Position numbers and translations under genes: made by a program. 18,277 nt of DNA. Source: Collinsella sp. GTDB lineage: Bacteria > Actinomycetota > Coriobacteriia > Coriobacteriales > Coriobacteriaceae. Positions 6,605 through 15,609 of this stretch are shown here, piece after piece. The notes under the pieces were generated by a model that saw nothing but the letters and a program-made list of their open reading frames with translations, ran no database searches and was not told the DNA's origin. The number at the start of each line of letters is the position of its first letter. The stretch's first letter is position 1. Location of the stretch: contig JAIHTM010000020.1 of NCBI GenBank assembly GCA_022713905.1, forward strand, positions 1-18,277, read 5' to 3'.

Positions 6605-7627
6605 TCACTGGCCCTGACGCTTGTACCGGGCCTCGGTCGCGGCCTTGGCGGGCTCCCACCACGCACGGTTCTGCGTGTACCACTCGATCGTCTGCGCGAG
6701 GCCCGACTCGAAGTCCGTGTGCTTCGGCGTCCAGCCGAGCTCGGTGCGCAGCTTGGTCGAGTCGATCGCGTAACGGCGGTCGTGGCCCGGACGGTCCTTC
6801 ACCCAATCGAACGCGTCCTCGTCTTGCCCCATCATCCTCAGGATCATGCGCAGCACGGTGATGTTGTTCTTCTCGCCGTCCGCGCCGATCAGATACGTCT
6901 CGCCGACACGGCCCTTCGTCAGGATCGTCCACACGCCGCTGGAATGGTCCTCGGTATGGATCCAGTCGCGCACGTTCTCGCCTTTGCCGTACAGTTTCGG
7001 ACGCTGTCCGTCCAGGATGTTCGTGATCTGGCGCGGGATGAACTTCTCCACATGCTGGAAGGGACCATAATTGTTCGAACAGTTCGAGATCGTCGCGCGA
7101 ATCCCGTACGTGCGCGTCCACGCGCGCACCAGCATATCGCTCGCGGCCTTCGTCGACGAATACGGCGAGCTCGGATGATACGGCGTATGCTCCGTGAACC
7201 TGGCCGGATCGTCCAGGGCGAGGTCGCCGTATACCTCGTCCGTGCTCACGTGGTGGTAGCGGATCCCATACTTCCTGACCGCCTCGAGCAGACGGAACGT
7301 GCCCTCCACGTTCGTCCTCAGGAACGGCTCCGGATCCGCGATGGAATTGTCGTTGTGGGACTCGGCCGCGTAATGCACGATCGCGTCATGCCCCGGCACG
7401 ATTTTGTCGAGCAGATCCGCATCGCAAATGTCGCCCACCACGAGCTCCACACGATCCTCAGGCAGGCCCGCGATGTTCTCCGGATTGCCCGCGTACGTGA
7501 GCTTGTCCAGCACGGTCACATGCACGTCCGGATGGTTCTCCACCACGTAATGAACGAAATTCGAACCGATGAAACCACAGCCACCGGTCACAATGATGTT
7601 ATGAGGAGTAAACACTTCATCAGCCAT
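6605..7627 (-). CDS. rmlB: dTDP-glucose 4,6-dehydratase
   Basis: RmlB converts dTDP-glucose to dTDP-4-keto-6-deoxyglucose with tightly bound NAD, the second step to dTDP-L-rhamnose. The 340-residue protein is full length. It has the Rossmann signature VTGGCGFIGSNF at residues 13-24, the extended-SDR catalytic cluster STDEVYG at 128-134 and YSSTK at 156-160, and the substrate-pocket stretch ISNCSNNYGP typical of the family. The start at 7627 (MADEVFTPHNIIVTGG) has AGGATAAGAGAG upstream. It is the first gene of the rml group as transcribed, separated by 226 bases from the glycosyltransferase block upstream and by a 60-90-base hairpin-bearing gap from the Abi gene. Its GC-rich codon use contrasts sharply with the AT-rich block beginning at 7854. 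Confidence 0.96.
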   Translation of the reverse strand: MADEVFTPHNIIVTGGCGFIGSNFVHYVVENHPDVHVTVLDKLTYAGNPENIAGLPEDRVELVVGDICDADLLDKIVPGHDAIVHYAAESHNDNSIADPEPFLRTNVEGTFRLLEAVRKYGIRYHHVSTDEVYGDLALDDPARFTEHTPYHPSSPYSSTKAASDMLVRAWTRTYGIRATISNCSNNYGPFQHVEKFIPRQITNILDGQRPKLYGKGENVRDWIHTEDHSSGVWTILTKGRVGETYLIGADGEKNNITVLRMILRMMGQDEDAFDWVKDRPGHDRRYAIDSTKLRTELGWTPKHTDFESGLAQTIEWYTQNRAWWEPAKAATEARYKRQGQ

Positions 7628-7853
7628 GCTCTCTTATCCTACAAGGGGGTGGGTACCCCGTGGAAACGCCCCGTTGGATGGGCCTATTCGGCGATGCCGT
7701 TATGACGCAAGCCGACAAGACACCTTTCGGCTTCCAGTCACCTGCAAGCTTCAAGTTCCTGGTCCGGTTTGAACTGGCGTTGGACGTGCATAAAGCAAAA
7801 ACAGGCCACATTGCGATCATCTATTACATGTGCCTCAAGCTTGTTGACTGCTT
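7628..7853 (-). other. Gap upstream of rmlB at a base-composition boundary
   Basis: These 226 bases separate the AT-rich transferase block from the GC-rich rml group. This is by far the longest gap between intact minus-strand genes of the locus, apart from the remnant-bearing gap at 13602-13741. It is large enough for an rmlB promoter and a structured leader; a short inverted pair (gccga/tcggc) occurs around 7710-7735. I could not identify convincing -35/-10 hexamers. Open frames across it in either strand lack motifs. Confidence 0.4.
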
Positions 7854-8753
7854 TTAGCCAGAAAGATGACTCATGAGTTTAAGGATGATTTGTCTGTCTT
7901 TGTTCAAATCGAATTTTCTAGCAAAAATCATCCCGCAGTTAACGAGTTCATCATAATCCTTTATGGTGAAAGTGTAAGGGCTGCCCCTCATCCAATCGAT
8001 ATGGCGGAGGCATGATTCAGATGAATCGTCTTCTTTGAACCTGTATATACGTTTCTTGTAATCGGGATTGTTGAATGCAAGAGTCTGTATAAAGAATTCA
8101 TCAGGGCTGCGAGTATTATTAAATAGCTTCTTTATGCAATCCTGATGGTCAAGGACGTATCTTGCGAAATCATCAGGGATACTGAACCAATTCGCTCCTT
8201 TTTTGATTACAATATCAGTCGAAATACGGTTCAGATGTATTATTCGCTGGATTAAAATCGATATTTTTTCAAATACTTTGTAGATAGAAAAAGTATGATC
8301 TCTGTTTGCTACACAAAGTTGTTTTTGAAATAAATGGTAGTACCGTACAAAAGGTATAGTTAGTTCAACATTTTTATGTGTAGTGAAATGAATGAATATA
8401 TCGTTTCGATTTCTTAACATGGTATGGATTTCCTTCTGGTTCTTCAAAGGGAAATCCATACCAGATATCAGATGATAGTAATTATACTTACCAATCCGAG
8501 TAGCGAGGCGCAATAGATTTAACTCACATTGCACTTGACTGTATTCCGCCCAATATACATTGATTCGATCACAGAAATAAAGTTGGGAAGAAACAGGTCT
8601 AACAATCTCATCCGGATTAATTTTAGATTTAGCGTCGAGGTGAAGAAAGATATCACTGAATTCTGAATCTAAAGATCTAATTAGGAAGTTAAGCTGCTCA
8701 AGATTGCTGTGTGCCATGAGCAAGTACGCCTGCTTATCGGATTTATCAGTCAT
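7854..8753 (-). CDS. GT14-like (core-2/I-branching type) glycosyltransferase
   Basis: A 299-residue protein resembling beta-1,6-N-acetylglucosaminyltransferase-like enzymes (PF02485, GT14), which also include xylosyltransferases. Visible family elements are AYLLMAHSNLEQL near the N-terminus, IFLHLDAKSK at 35-44, a Trp-Ala-Glu-Tyr-Ser segment (68-72) where relatives have WG..S, YYHLISGMDFPLKNQ at 92-106, GANWFSIPDDFARYVLDH at 186-203, and SPDEFFIQTLAFN at 216-228. It probably adds a branch sugar, possibly GlcNAc, to the repeat unit; donor and linkage cannot be read from sequence. It overlaps the upstream pyruvyl transferase gene by 8 bases, so translation is likely coupled. It is strongly AT-rich, unlike the rml genes, which suggests import of the transferase block. 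It is the last gene of the block before the gap to rmlB. Confidence 0.8.
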   Translation of the reverse strand: MTDKSDKQAYLLMAHSNLEQLNFLIRSLDSEFSDIFLHLDAKSKINPDEIVRPVSSQLYFCDRINVYWAEYSQVQCELNLLRLATRIGKYNYYHLISGMDFPLKNQKEIHTMLRNRNDIFIHFTTHKNVELTIPFVRYYHLFQKQLCVANRDHTFSIYKVFEKISILIQRIIHLNRISTDIVIKKGANWFSIPDDFARYVLDHQDCIKKLFNNTRSPDEFFIQTLAFNNPDYKKRIYRFKEDDSSESCLRHIDWMRGSPYTFTIKDYDELVNCGMIFARKFDLNKDRQIILKLMSHLSG

Positions 8754-9894
8754 TTACTATGCCTTCAATATATTCAAAAGCTTCTTCGCGGAGCTTTGCA
8801 AGCGCTTGATCTGGTTGGGTGTAATCGGGAATTAGTGACAGGTCTGTCTGCAGAAGTGAAGAAATTGTTTTGTAACGATCTGTGAGCTTAAGCTGAGTGA
8901 GGAACGATACAGCACGATCGTCCTTGGACAAATCATTATGCCCGGAATCGATGTACCAAAAGTTCTTATGGAAAATCGTTGAGAAAGCTGTTCCATGGAA
9001 GGAAGTGGTGAAGACCATCTTTGCGTATTTCATGTAATTCAAGAAGGCTTCCGGGCCATATTTCTTTACCAGACGAATCTTGTTCTTCCAGCAGCAGCGA
9101 AGAGCCCATTCTTTGGGTTCAAAGAAGTATACCGGCATACCGGTTTTCTTGGATACTTGGTGGAGGAAGGATGCTATCTCCTGTGAGATGCTGAAGCAGT
9201 AATAGAAGATGTAGTCGCCTTGGATGATTGGGGCACTACCGAGCTGTACTGTTTTTTCCCATTCTCCTTGAGAAAGTAACATGGTGGGGTCCACACAAAG
9301 CGAGACCTCTCTGCCGGTGGCTGTGGAAACCCATTTCTTTGCGTTCTGCTCGCGAACCGAAATCTTATTAAACTTATTGACAAGATTAAGGTAGTGATCC
9401 TTAAGAGAGCTGTCCGCAAATGGATTGTTAGCGCCGAAGCTCACGGCATATGCGTATCGTCTGTTGAAATCAGAAACAAAGTTCAAATAATATGCATCAT
9501 CAGCATCCATGCATCGAATGTTCCATACCTGATCACTGCCAGTGATGAATTTCTGATACTTGGAATTCGTGGCGGTTAATTCTTTATTGGAAGTGTAGGT
9601 ATCCTGTGACAGACGGAAATATTTATGTTCAAACGCTTCATATGCGGCAGCCTGCTGCTTGATTCGCTTATAAACGGTAGCCCAAAGTGCATTCTTGATA
9701 AATGATTTAAAGCCAGTAACTTTCCAAAAGGTGCTGTACATTTCTTTTTGTCCTTGATTTGAAAAATCAAGAATTTCATTATCGACACCATATTTGTCAA
9801 TTAAAACTTTTTGAAGAGCTAATGCTTGCAACATGGATCCACAGTTGTAAGAATTATGGAATGTAATAGTAGCGGTTTTATCATTACGAGACAT
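8746..9894 (-). CDS. Polysaccharide pyruvyl transferase family protein
   Basis: 382 residues of the PF04230 family, whose members transfer pyruvate from phosphoenolpyruvate to form ketals on sugars, as CsaB does. Evidence: the N-terminal TFHNSYNCGSMLQALALQ (11-28), GSDQVWN at 119-125, a YAVSFGANNP segment, ISVREQNAKKW, the CVDPTMLL stretch, and a late TTSFHGTAFSTIFHKNFW, which is the conserved SFHG element. It is soluble, without a signal peptide. An AAGGAG ribosome binding site lies about 5 bases from ATG 9894. It is preceded by the Wzx gene with a 27-base gap and overlaps the GT14-like gene. The product is probably a negatively charged, pyruvylated polysaccharide. Some family members act on other substrates, so the reaction is inferred from context. 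Confidence 0.87.
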   Translation of the reverse strand: MSRNDKTATITFHNSYNCGSMLQALALQKVLIDKYGVDNEILDFSNQGQKEMYSTFWKVTGFKSFIKNALWATVYKRIKQQAAAYEAFEHKYFRLSQDTYTSNKELTATNSKYQKFITGSDQVWNIRCMDADDAYYLNFVSDFNRRYAYAVSFGANNPFADSSLKDHYLNLVNKFNKISVREQNAKKWVSTATGREVSLCVDPTMLLSQGEWEKTVQLGSAPIIQGDYIFYYCFSISQEIASFLHQVSKKTGMPVYFFEPKEWALRCCWKNKIRLVKKYGPEAFLNYMKYAKMVFTTSFHGTAFSTIFHKNFWYIDSGHNDLSKDDRAVSFLTQLKLTDRYKTISSLLQTDLSLIPDYTQPDQALAKLREEAFEYIEGIVND

Positions 9895-9921
9895 TATTTC
9901 TCCTTTTCGTTGATACTTAAA

Positions 9922-11394
9922 TCAAACAGATCGATGCTTCGGTAGGCGTGAATTTGCGTTAATATGAAAAGTCTTTTTGAACATAGAGATGAATATGTCG
10001 TCTTTGATTGCAATTAGATAAATCAGAGACCCAATCCCGTAGATGAATGCACCAAGAATAATTTGAATAATCAGAGTGATAATCGTTGGGCCAAGAATCT
10101 GACCGACAATCCAGACAATGATACCCATTAATGCCCCTATTGGAAAGAATATGATTCCTGATTTCAGGTATTGAAGAGTTGGAAAGTCTTTCCTGGTGAA
10201 TAAGTATTGAACGCAAAATACAGATAGCTCGGCTAGAATGGTGCCAATCATCGTGCCTACCGCCTGCAAATGAGGAATTAAGAGCAAGTTTACTGAAATA
10301 TTAATAGCCGCGCCAAACAATGTTGAGATGACATATGGCATATCTTTTTTGTTTGGAATCAAATATTGGGTTCGTATGATGTTAGCCCAGATCATAAAAA
10401 TGAGGCTAAAGCTTAAGCCAAATATAATAGGTGAGCTTCCTTTGAATTCGTCTCCAAAATAAACGGGAGCAAGAATATTACTGATTCCTGCAAGACCAAA
10501 AGCCGCACCGCAGACAAGCATAGTGAAGTAGCGGAACGAGATGGCGTTGTATTTCTTTATTTGATTAGAGTCCCCGGCGGCGATGAGATTGGAAATCCTC
10601 GGCAGCATAACCGTGCCAAAAGCGGTAATGAGGCTGACGGGGATATTTACGATTCGTTCAGCATTGTCGAATAGACCAACTTGAGTCATGTCGGACATGG
10701 CGCCAAGCATGATTTTGTCTAACACTTTGTAGATGCTATAGGCAATTGCAGGTATGAATAATATTATTACTGGCTTGACGTTCTTTTTCACTTCAGACCA
10801 TTCTGGTTTGCAGAATGAAACGAACTTATGGACATTCATCCAAAGATAGATTTGACTTAGAGAAGCTCCCAGAGCCATAATCAGCGTGTACAACCATAAG
10901 TCATTGCGATCTTTTACGAAGATAAAAATTGAGCATGCGGTCGCAACTTTGATAATCGTGTTCCTGATGACTGTTATTTTGAACTGTTCAAGACCAAAGA
11001 ATAGCCAATTAATATCAAGTAAATACGAAATAACAAAAAGAACATTAATATTGGCAACTATCTTATTGCCATTAAATAAGACAAAAGCAAAGATGGTATA
11101 TGAAAAAACGGCAATTCCTGTACTGATAAACTGAATTGCGTAGATATTCCAAAATGTTTGCGCAGTCTGAACCTTGTCCGTTCGGTACAATGCGATGCTT
11201 CGGCTACCGTGGTTGGTGATACCAAGCATGCCTACAAGACCAAAATAATATGAAATGGAATATACATACGAATACGTACCTAGGCCAGCAGCTCCGAGAA
11301 CCCTAGAAACGTAAGGAGCCGTAATAAGCGGAAGTAATATGACCAATATCTGATAGGCCATATTATAAACAAGGTTTTTTTTCAAACTAGTCAT
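9922..11394 (-). CDS. Wzx-type polysaccharide flippase
   Basis: 490 residues with many hydrophobic segments across the whole length (12-14 membrane helices expected), of the polysaccharide biosynthesis/MOP exporter family. The N-terminus is typical: NLVYNMAYQILVILLPLITA followed by PYVSRVLGAAGLGTYSYVYS, then GITNHGSRSIAL. A mid-protein segment, LFDNAERIVNIPVSLITAFG followed by TVMLPRISNL, is also characteristic. It would flip the lipid-linked repeat unit across the cytoplasmic membrane for Wzy. AGGATAA sits just before ATG 11394, and only 10 bases separate it from the wzy stop, which is consistent with one operon. It is AT-rich like its neighbours. Confidence 0.93.
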   Translation of the reverse strand: MTSLKKNLVYNMAYQILVILLPLITAPYVSRVLGAAGLGTYSYVYSISYYFGLVGMLGITNHGSRSIALYRTDKVQTAQTFWNIYAIQFISTGIAVFSYTIFAFVLFNGNKIVANINVLFVISYLLDINWLFFGLEQFKITVIRNTIIKVATACSIFIFVKDRNDLWLYTLIMALGASLSQIYLWMNVHKFVSFCKPEWSEVKKNVKPVIILFIPAIAYSIYKVLDKIMLGAMSDMTQVGLFDNAERIVNIPVSLITAFGTVMLPRISNLIAAGDSNQIKKYNAISFRYFTMLVCGAAFGLAGISNILAPVYFGDEFKGSSPIIFGLSFSLIFMIWANIIRTQYLIPNKKDMPYVISTLFGAAINISVNLLLIPHLQAVGTMIGTILAELSVFCVQYLFTRKDFPTLQYLKSGIIFFPIGALMGIIVWIVGQILGPTIITLIIQIILGAFIYGIGSLIYLIAIKDDIFISMFKKTFHINANSRLPKHRSV

Positions 11395-11404
11395 GATTAT
11401 CCTA

Positions 11405-12604
11405 TTAATTTTGACCTATATACCTATGCCTAGTTGAATAATCACATATGTTGATATATGCAAACATGAGGAATAAACAGAAGTTAGTCGTATATATTTC
11501 AACAATGGAAGCAAATAAATATACTACTATTCCCCACCAAATTAAGGTATTCTTTTTATTCAAAAAGCTATCGTAAGATTTTTTAACAGAAATCAGAATG
11601 CAAACGAATATACATAATGCCGGAATTCCACCCATAAGCAAATAATCAAGGTAAAGATCATGAGCGAAAATATCTTTCACCAAATAGCTAAGTTTCAAAT
11701 GCACATTACCTGATAGCGAATCTGTGATTCCAGTTCCAAGTATTGGGTGTGACAAGATGCTTTCAATTGCAGCGTCCCAAATATATGTTCTATCAGAAAG
11801 CGTCAAAGATTTATGCAAAATATCGACAATAAGAAAACTGAAGATATTCTGAATTCTGAAAATAACAATGGCCAAGAAGGATGCAAGTAACACGATTAGG
11901 GATAAGTTGGAACTTATTTTCTGATGTTTTAATTCAAGCAAACACAGAATAATAAATGCTGCTAAAACAATAAGGCCAGTTCCACTACCGCCTATTATTA
12001 ATTCAAACGCACATATAAAGCACATAAATAACGATGTTTTCGTTATAATTTTATTATAACTTCTATATGCTGTTTCCATATTAAAGAACAAACAAGTCAT
12101 AATTGGCGCAACCATCTGATTCTTTGCGCCAAACAAATAATAATATGATATTGTATTCGAACTTATTGTTTGATATAAACCTTGTGGAAAAAATAACATG
12201 ATGGAAAGATTTATAAGGACAAGTGTATTTAGACCATAGGTTATGCCTTTACATATGTTTAAAGTACCTGTCGAGCTATCTGCCCATACAGAGAACAGCA
12301 AGAACGGATACAATAGATATAAAGACAACTGAAAAACTGACACGATATTCGTGTTATTCACAACAGCAGAAATGAAAAATATAAATATAAGCGAAATGGT
12401 TAGATATATTTTCGTATTTCTAGTTATAAAACTAAAAGCATGGGTATTAATTAGAATCAGAATAATTATTATTCCAAAGAAAAAATACCTCGAGTATTGA
12501 ACACCAAGTCCAAGTATTGGATATTTGTACCCAATTGTGCTTTGGAAGAAGGGGATAATAGCAAGCGCTATAAATAATATCTGAAGATTCTTACTTAATT
12601 TCAT
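11405..12604 (-). CDS. Wzy-type polysaccharide polymerase (O-antigen ligase superfamily)
   Basis: 399 residues, almost entirely hydrophobic segments, with 10-12 predicted membrane helices. The late part carries the hallmark of the O-antigen polymerase/ligase family: TLSDRTYIWDAAIESILSHP followed by ILGTGITD, then a predicted external loop and FAHDLYLDYLLMGGIPAL, which contains the conserved His. It would polymerise flipped repeat units at the outer face of the membrane. Sequence outside these motifs is not conserved in the family, so specificity cannot be inferred. The ATG lies one base after the GT2 stop (GGATGATATG), and the ribosome binding site is inside the end of the GT2 gene, which shows tight coupling. 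It is among the most AT-rich genes in the window. Confidence 0.88.
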   Translation of the reverse strand: MKLSKNLQILFIALAIIPFFQSTIGYKYPILGLGVQYSRYFFFGIIIILILINTHAFSFITRNTKIYLTISLIFIFFISAVVNNTNIVSVFQLSLYLLYPFLLFSVWADSSTGTLNICKGITYGLNTLVLINLSIMLFFPQGLYQTISSNTISYYYLFGAKNQMVAPIMTCLFFNMETAYRSYNKIITKTSLFMCFICAFELIIGGSGTGLIVLAAFIILCLLELKHQKISSNLSLIVLLASFLAIVIFRIQNIFSFLIVDILHKSLTLSDRTYIWDAAIESILSHPILGTGITDSLSGNVHLKLSYLVKDIFAHDLYLDYLLMGGIPALCIFVCILISVKKSYDSFLNKKNTLIWWGIVVYLFASIVEIYTTNFCLFLMFAYINICDYSTRHRYIGQN

Positions 12605-12605
12605 A

Positions 12606-13601
12606 TCATCCCCAGTTAAAACATTTTCCTTGTATTTTTTTCACTGCCCTAAAGATGTTCATAGAGAAATATGCGACACCTATATGTCTGCTTTTAAGAA
12701 TTTCCAAAAAAACGGTATACTTTTTACCGAGATTTATATTTGAATGAATTAAATCATCTAAATAACCATTTTTTAATACTTCAATCAAGTCATTATGTAA
12801 ATCATTGGATTCCAATAATGAGGTATATATAATGCGTAATTTCTCTTTATATATTGCATTCATTGGATAATTTCTTCGTTTGAATAAATTCTCCAATTTA
12901 TCCAGTTGAGACAATCTACGTTTAAGATTATTATTCTTATTTGCAGAGACTTGTAAACCATTATTAGATAATTCGTAGATATATAAAGATGAAGATAGTG
13001 CTTTAAAATCTTTTTCACTCTTTTCGCAGTAATCTACGACGAATAGATAATCTTCTCCCATATCAACGGTTGTATCCATTTTTATATTATTATCGTTGAT
13101 AATACTGCGACGGAATATTTTATTCCATAAAGGATTGAACGCTTTTGCTTCTTGGAGGTTTTCGATAAATTCATATAAGCGATTATTGGGATATGATTTG
13201 TCGTCAAGCTTTTGCTCGAAAGCGTAATCTCCGTTATTGGATCGGACCTTGTATCCGCATGCCACTAGATCTGTGTCGTCCTGCATATTGGATACCAACT
13301 GTGAAATCATTGTAGGGCTCATCTCATCATCTGCGTCCATGAAGCAAATGAATTCACCTTTGGCTTGTGATAGCCCGTAGTTGCGTGCTGCGCTTGGGCC
13401 ACTATTGTTTATATGCCAGATCTTGAGCCTATTGTCTTTATCAGCTAAGGCATTGCAAATGTTCAAAGTCGAATCAGAGGAACCATCATCGATTACAATT
13501 ATCTCTAAATCTGAATACTCCTGGCAACGCGCTGATTGTATCGCTCTTGCAATCGTCTTTTCAGCATTATACGCAGGAAGAATTATTGTAACTAAAGACA
13601 T
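12606..13601 (-). CDS. GT2-family glycosyltransferase
   Basis: 331 residues with a GT-A fold N-terminus: SLVTIILPAYNAEKTIARAI (2-21), EIIVIDDGSSDSTLNICN, NNSGPSAARNYGLSQAKGEF, then FMDADDE with the metal-binding DxD. This is an inverting transferase acting on the cytosolic face. The rest of the protein is Lys- and Asn-rich and not diagnostic of the sugar. No membrane segment is seen. The ATG overlaps the stop of a remnant reading frame upstream (TAATG), and GGGAGA just before it can serve as ribosome binding site. The downstream wzy begins one base after its stop. It is AT-rich. Confidence 0.92.
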   Translation of the reverse strand: MSLVTIILPAYNAEKTIARAIQSARCQEYSDLEIIVIDDGSSDSTLNICNALADKDNRLKIWHINNSGPSAARNYGLSQAKGEFICFMDADDEMSPTMISQLVSNMQDDTDLVACGYKVRSNNGDYAFEQKLDDKSYPNNRLYEFIENLQEAKAFNPLWNKIFRRSIINDNNIKMDTTVDMGEDYLFVVDYCEKSEKDFKALSSSLYIYELSNNGLQVSANKNNNLKRRLSQLDKLENLFKRRNYPMNAIYKEKLRIIYTSLLESNDLHNDLIEVLKNGYLDDLIHSNINLGKKYTVFLEILKSRHIGVAYFSMNIFRAVKKIQGKCFNWG

Positions 13602-13687
13602 TAGTCTCCCTCATACGGATAGGTTATATAACCTTCGATCGTATTGTCCTTATGGATTTTTTCCGGGATTTCCTTATATAATTCTAT
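13601..13687 (-). pseudogene. Orphan C-terminal remnant upstream of the GT2 gene
   Basis: A 28-codon open stretch without a start codon, read on the minus strand. It contains ELYKEIPEKIHKDNTIEGY and ends at a TAA whose last A is the A of the GT2 ATG. It is preceded by an in-frame stop at 13688-13690. The residue composition looks like a protein end, and the TAATG overlap is the pattern seen between intact operon genes. I infer that a gene once lay between the acetyltransferase and the GT2 gene and was deleted. The family is unknown, and chance remains possible. Confidence 0.35.
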
Positions 13688-13741
13688 TCATAGAGCACAT
13701 AGAATATGCGCTAATAACTTAGTGCTTCAAAGGCATTATTT

Positions 13742-14407
13742 TCAATCTTCGATTTTTTTTATTCTTTGCCGTAAAATTCTGTTTCTTCTATCTAAGACAA
13801 TGCTGTAGTCAGGAACATCCTTTGTAATTAACGTACCTGCGCCGATTACTACATGACTGCCAATCGATACGCCATCTAAAATAATAACGTTGCTACCTAT
13901 CCAGCAGTCATTACCGATTGTGATTCCACGCTGCTGAACCCCTTGACTTTTAATGCTTTCATCTGAATTGCTGAATACATGGTTTTCTGCAAATAGACTA
14001 CATTTGGGTCCTATCATCACATTATTACCGATGCGAATAGGGCCAGAACATCCTATATAACCATGAGGGCCAATTGACGAATTATCGCCGATGGCTATTC
14101 CCTGTCCACAATCGCCGCCGTAATAGCTCGATGGACGAATCATGGTGGCACGGCCGATGGTAACGTTATCGCCAAAATTTAAACCATCAGAACACAGTCC
14201 CTGTATTTCTGCGTAATCTTCGAACTTTACGTTCTTCCCACAGCGCACATTATGCGCATGAGATACAGTAACATTCCGTCCTATCAGCAATAAGCCATGT
14301 GCTTCGCGAAGAAATAAGCGCATCCATAATCCACGTATAAATTTGATGCCTGTGTTCACGAGGACGATGAGTTTGTCAAAATTTGTAATATCTGGGCTGA
14401 AGCTCAT
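13742..14407 (-). CDS. Hexapeptide-repeat (left-handed beta-helix) acetyltransferase
   Basis: About 221 residues. From the middle onward it is built of hexapeptide repeats: NFGDNVTIGRATMI, IAIGDNSSIGPHGYIG, IRIGNNVMIGPKCSLF, then ITIGNDCWIGSNVIILDGVS and IGSHVVIGAGTLITKDVP. The ENHVF segment provides the likely catalytic His at the same place as in WcaF/VatD/maltose O-acetyltransferase relatives. It probably O- or N-acetylates a sugar of the repeat unit, or its nucleotide-sugar or lipid-linked form, in the cytosol. I chose ATG 14407 rather than the TTG one codon upstream, because AGAGGATAA is well placed for it. It follows the GT4 stop by only a few bases. A remnant-containing gap of about 140 bases follows. 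Confidence 0.88.
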   Translation of the reverse strand: MSFSPDITNFDKLIVLVNTGIKFIRGLWMRLFLREAHGLLLIGRNVTVSHAHNVRCGKNVKFEDYAEIQGLCSDGLNFGDNVTIGRATMIRPSSYYGGDCGQGIAIGDNSSIGPHGYIGCSGPIRIGNNVMIGPKCSLFAENHVFSNSDESIKSQGVQQRGITIGNDCWIGSNVIILDGVSIGSHVVIGAGTLITKDVPDYSIVLDRRNRILRQRIKKIED

Positions 14408-14411
14408 CAAA

Positions 14412-15605
14412 TTATCCTCTTTCTAAAGTGGATTGATAGATATTGATTAGTTGCTGATAGTTGTTTTCAGGTGTGTATTTGTCCTCATAATCCCGACGGG
14501 AATTCATACCCATCTTTTTGCATAACTCTGGCTCTTTCCATAGGCCGCGAATGGCTGTAATCCAACCATGCATATCACCCAACGGAACTTTGACACCGTT
14601 GACTCCATCGTTGACTGCTTCCGCGGAAAAGCCAAGGTCGGTCGCGATAAGCGGCAGTCCGAGACTTTCAGATTCAATTTCGACCATCGAGCAGCCCTCG
14701 TACCAAATCGAGGGAAACACCACGAACTCTCCGGCTTTCGCAATAGCCATGCACTGCTCATGCGGCGTATATCCAAGGAAATAGACATTCGGCTTCTTAT
14801 CCGCCCAAGCCTTGAAATCGTCCTCCAACGGGCCTCCGCCCATCACCACCAGCGGAATGTCGTCAATCTCATTCCATATGCGTTGAAGTACACGAATGCC
14901 TTTCTCAGCACCAATGCGACCATAAAAAACTGCATACCGCTCAGGTAACCCTGATACACGTTCAGCGGCCATATTCGCCTGAGCATCAGGAACAAAATTA
15001 TATTTTTTAACTACCTTCGATGAATCGAATCCGATACCCTTCAACAAGTCAATCTGATTATCATTGAGACAAATATATCTATCGATTTGCTTATAGAAGC
15101 TTCGACGAGCGCGATGGTATTTGAAGATGCCTGCCACGAGAAGACTCTGAAGACGAGATCCTTTGAAACATGCATGACGAGTCATACGCAGATAATGGCC
15201 GTCACCACATTCATTGCAAATCTTCCCATCGCGCAGCGAGGTTGCCACAGGGCATACAAAACGTGTGTCATGCAATGTAGCCACTACCGGCACACCCATA
15301 CGTTTTGCTGCATACAGAATTGACGGGGACAACAGCGGGAAAAATGTATGCACATGCACTAGGTCAGGATGGTGCTCGCGAATCAAAGAGACCACCGCTC
15401 GGTAGTTCTTAAACGACCACAGCATTCCGAACGTGGCGGCCAACTTACCCGCTGCGTCCGCCTTGTCGAACTCATCATTCGACACCGTATAACGGATTAC
15501 TTCATGACCATGTTCCTCGAGCATACTGGTTTCACTCTTGAATACTTGATCATCGCCACTTGCGGAACCTGAACGATGGAAGTTGTGAATGGCGAGGATT
15601 TTCAT
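14412..15605 (-). CDS. GT4-family glycosyltransferase
   Basis: 397 residues with two Rossmann-like halves (GT-B fold). The N-terminal acceptor half has HNFHRSGSASGDDQVF and HVHTFFPLLSPSILYAAKRM. It also has a Cys cluster (FVCPVATSLRDGKICNECGD, then RHACFKGS) seen in a subset of GT4 enzymes and possibly binding metal. The C-terminal donor half has VFYGRIGAEKGIRVLQRIW, VVMGGGPLEDDF, and the E-x7-E element in WYEGCSMVEIESESLGLPLI. It is a retaining transferase; the sugar is unknown. AAGGAAGGGTGA before ATG 15605 also contains the stop of the preceding gene (4 bases between stop and ATG), so the two are coupled. Base composition is intermediate between the GC-rich upstream gene and the AT-rich block downstream. 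Confidence 0.93.
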   Translation of the reverse strand: MKILAIHNFHRSGSASGDDQVFKSETSMLEEHGHEVIRYTVSNDEFDKADAAGKLAATFGMLWSFKNYRAVVSLIREHHPDLVHVHTFFPLLSPSILYAAKRMGVPVVATLHDTRFVCPVATSLRDGKICNECGDGHYLRMTRHACFKGSRLQSLLVAGIFKYHRARRSFYKQIDRYICLNDNQIDLLKGIGFDSSKVVKKYNFVPDAQANMAAERVSGLPERYAVFYGRIGAEKGIRVLQRIWNEIDDIPLVVMGGGPLEDDFKAWADKKPNVYFLGYTPHEQCMAIAKAGEFVVFPSIWYEGCSMVEIESESLGLPLIATDLGFSAEAVNDGVNGVKVPLGDMHGWITAIRGLWKEPELCKKMGMNSRRDYEDKYTPENNYQQLINIYQSTLERG

Positions 15606-15609
15606 CGTT

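Noticed and set aside
6590..7705. Long plus-strand open frame opposite rmlB
   Set aside because: It is a shadow frame. rmlB motifs on the other strand are complete, and the terminator at 6560-6588 would not serve this frame.
7660..7857. 65-codon plus-strand frame in the gap upstream of rmlB
   Set aside because: It has no motif, weak initiation, and conflicts with the expected leader region of rmlB.
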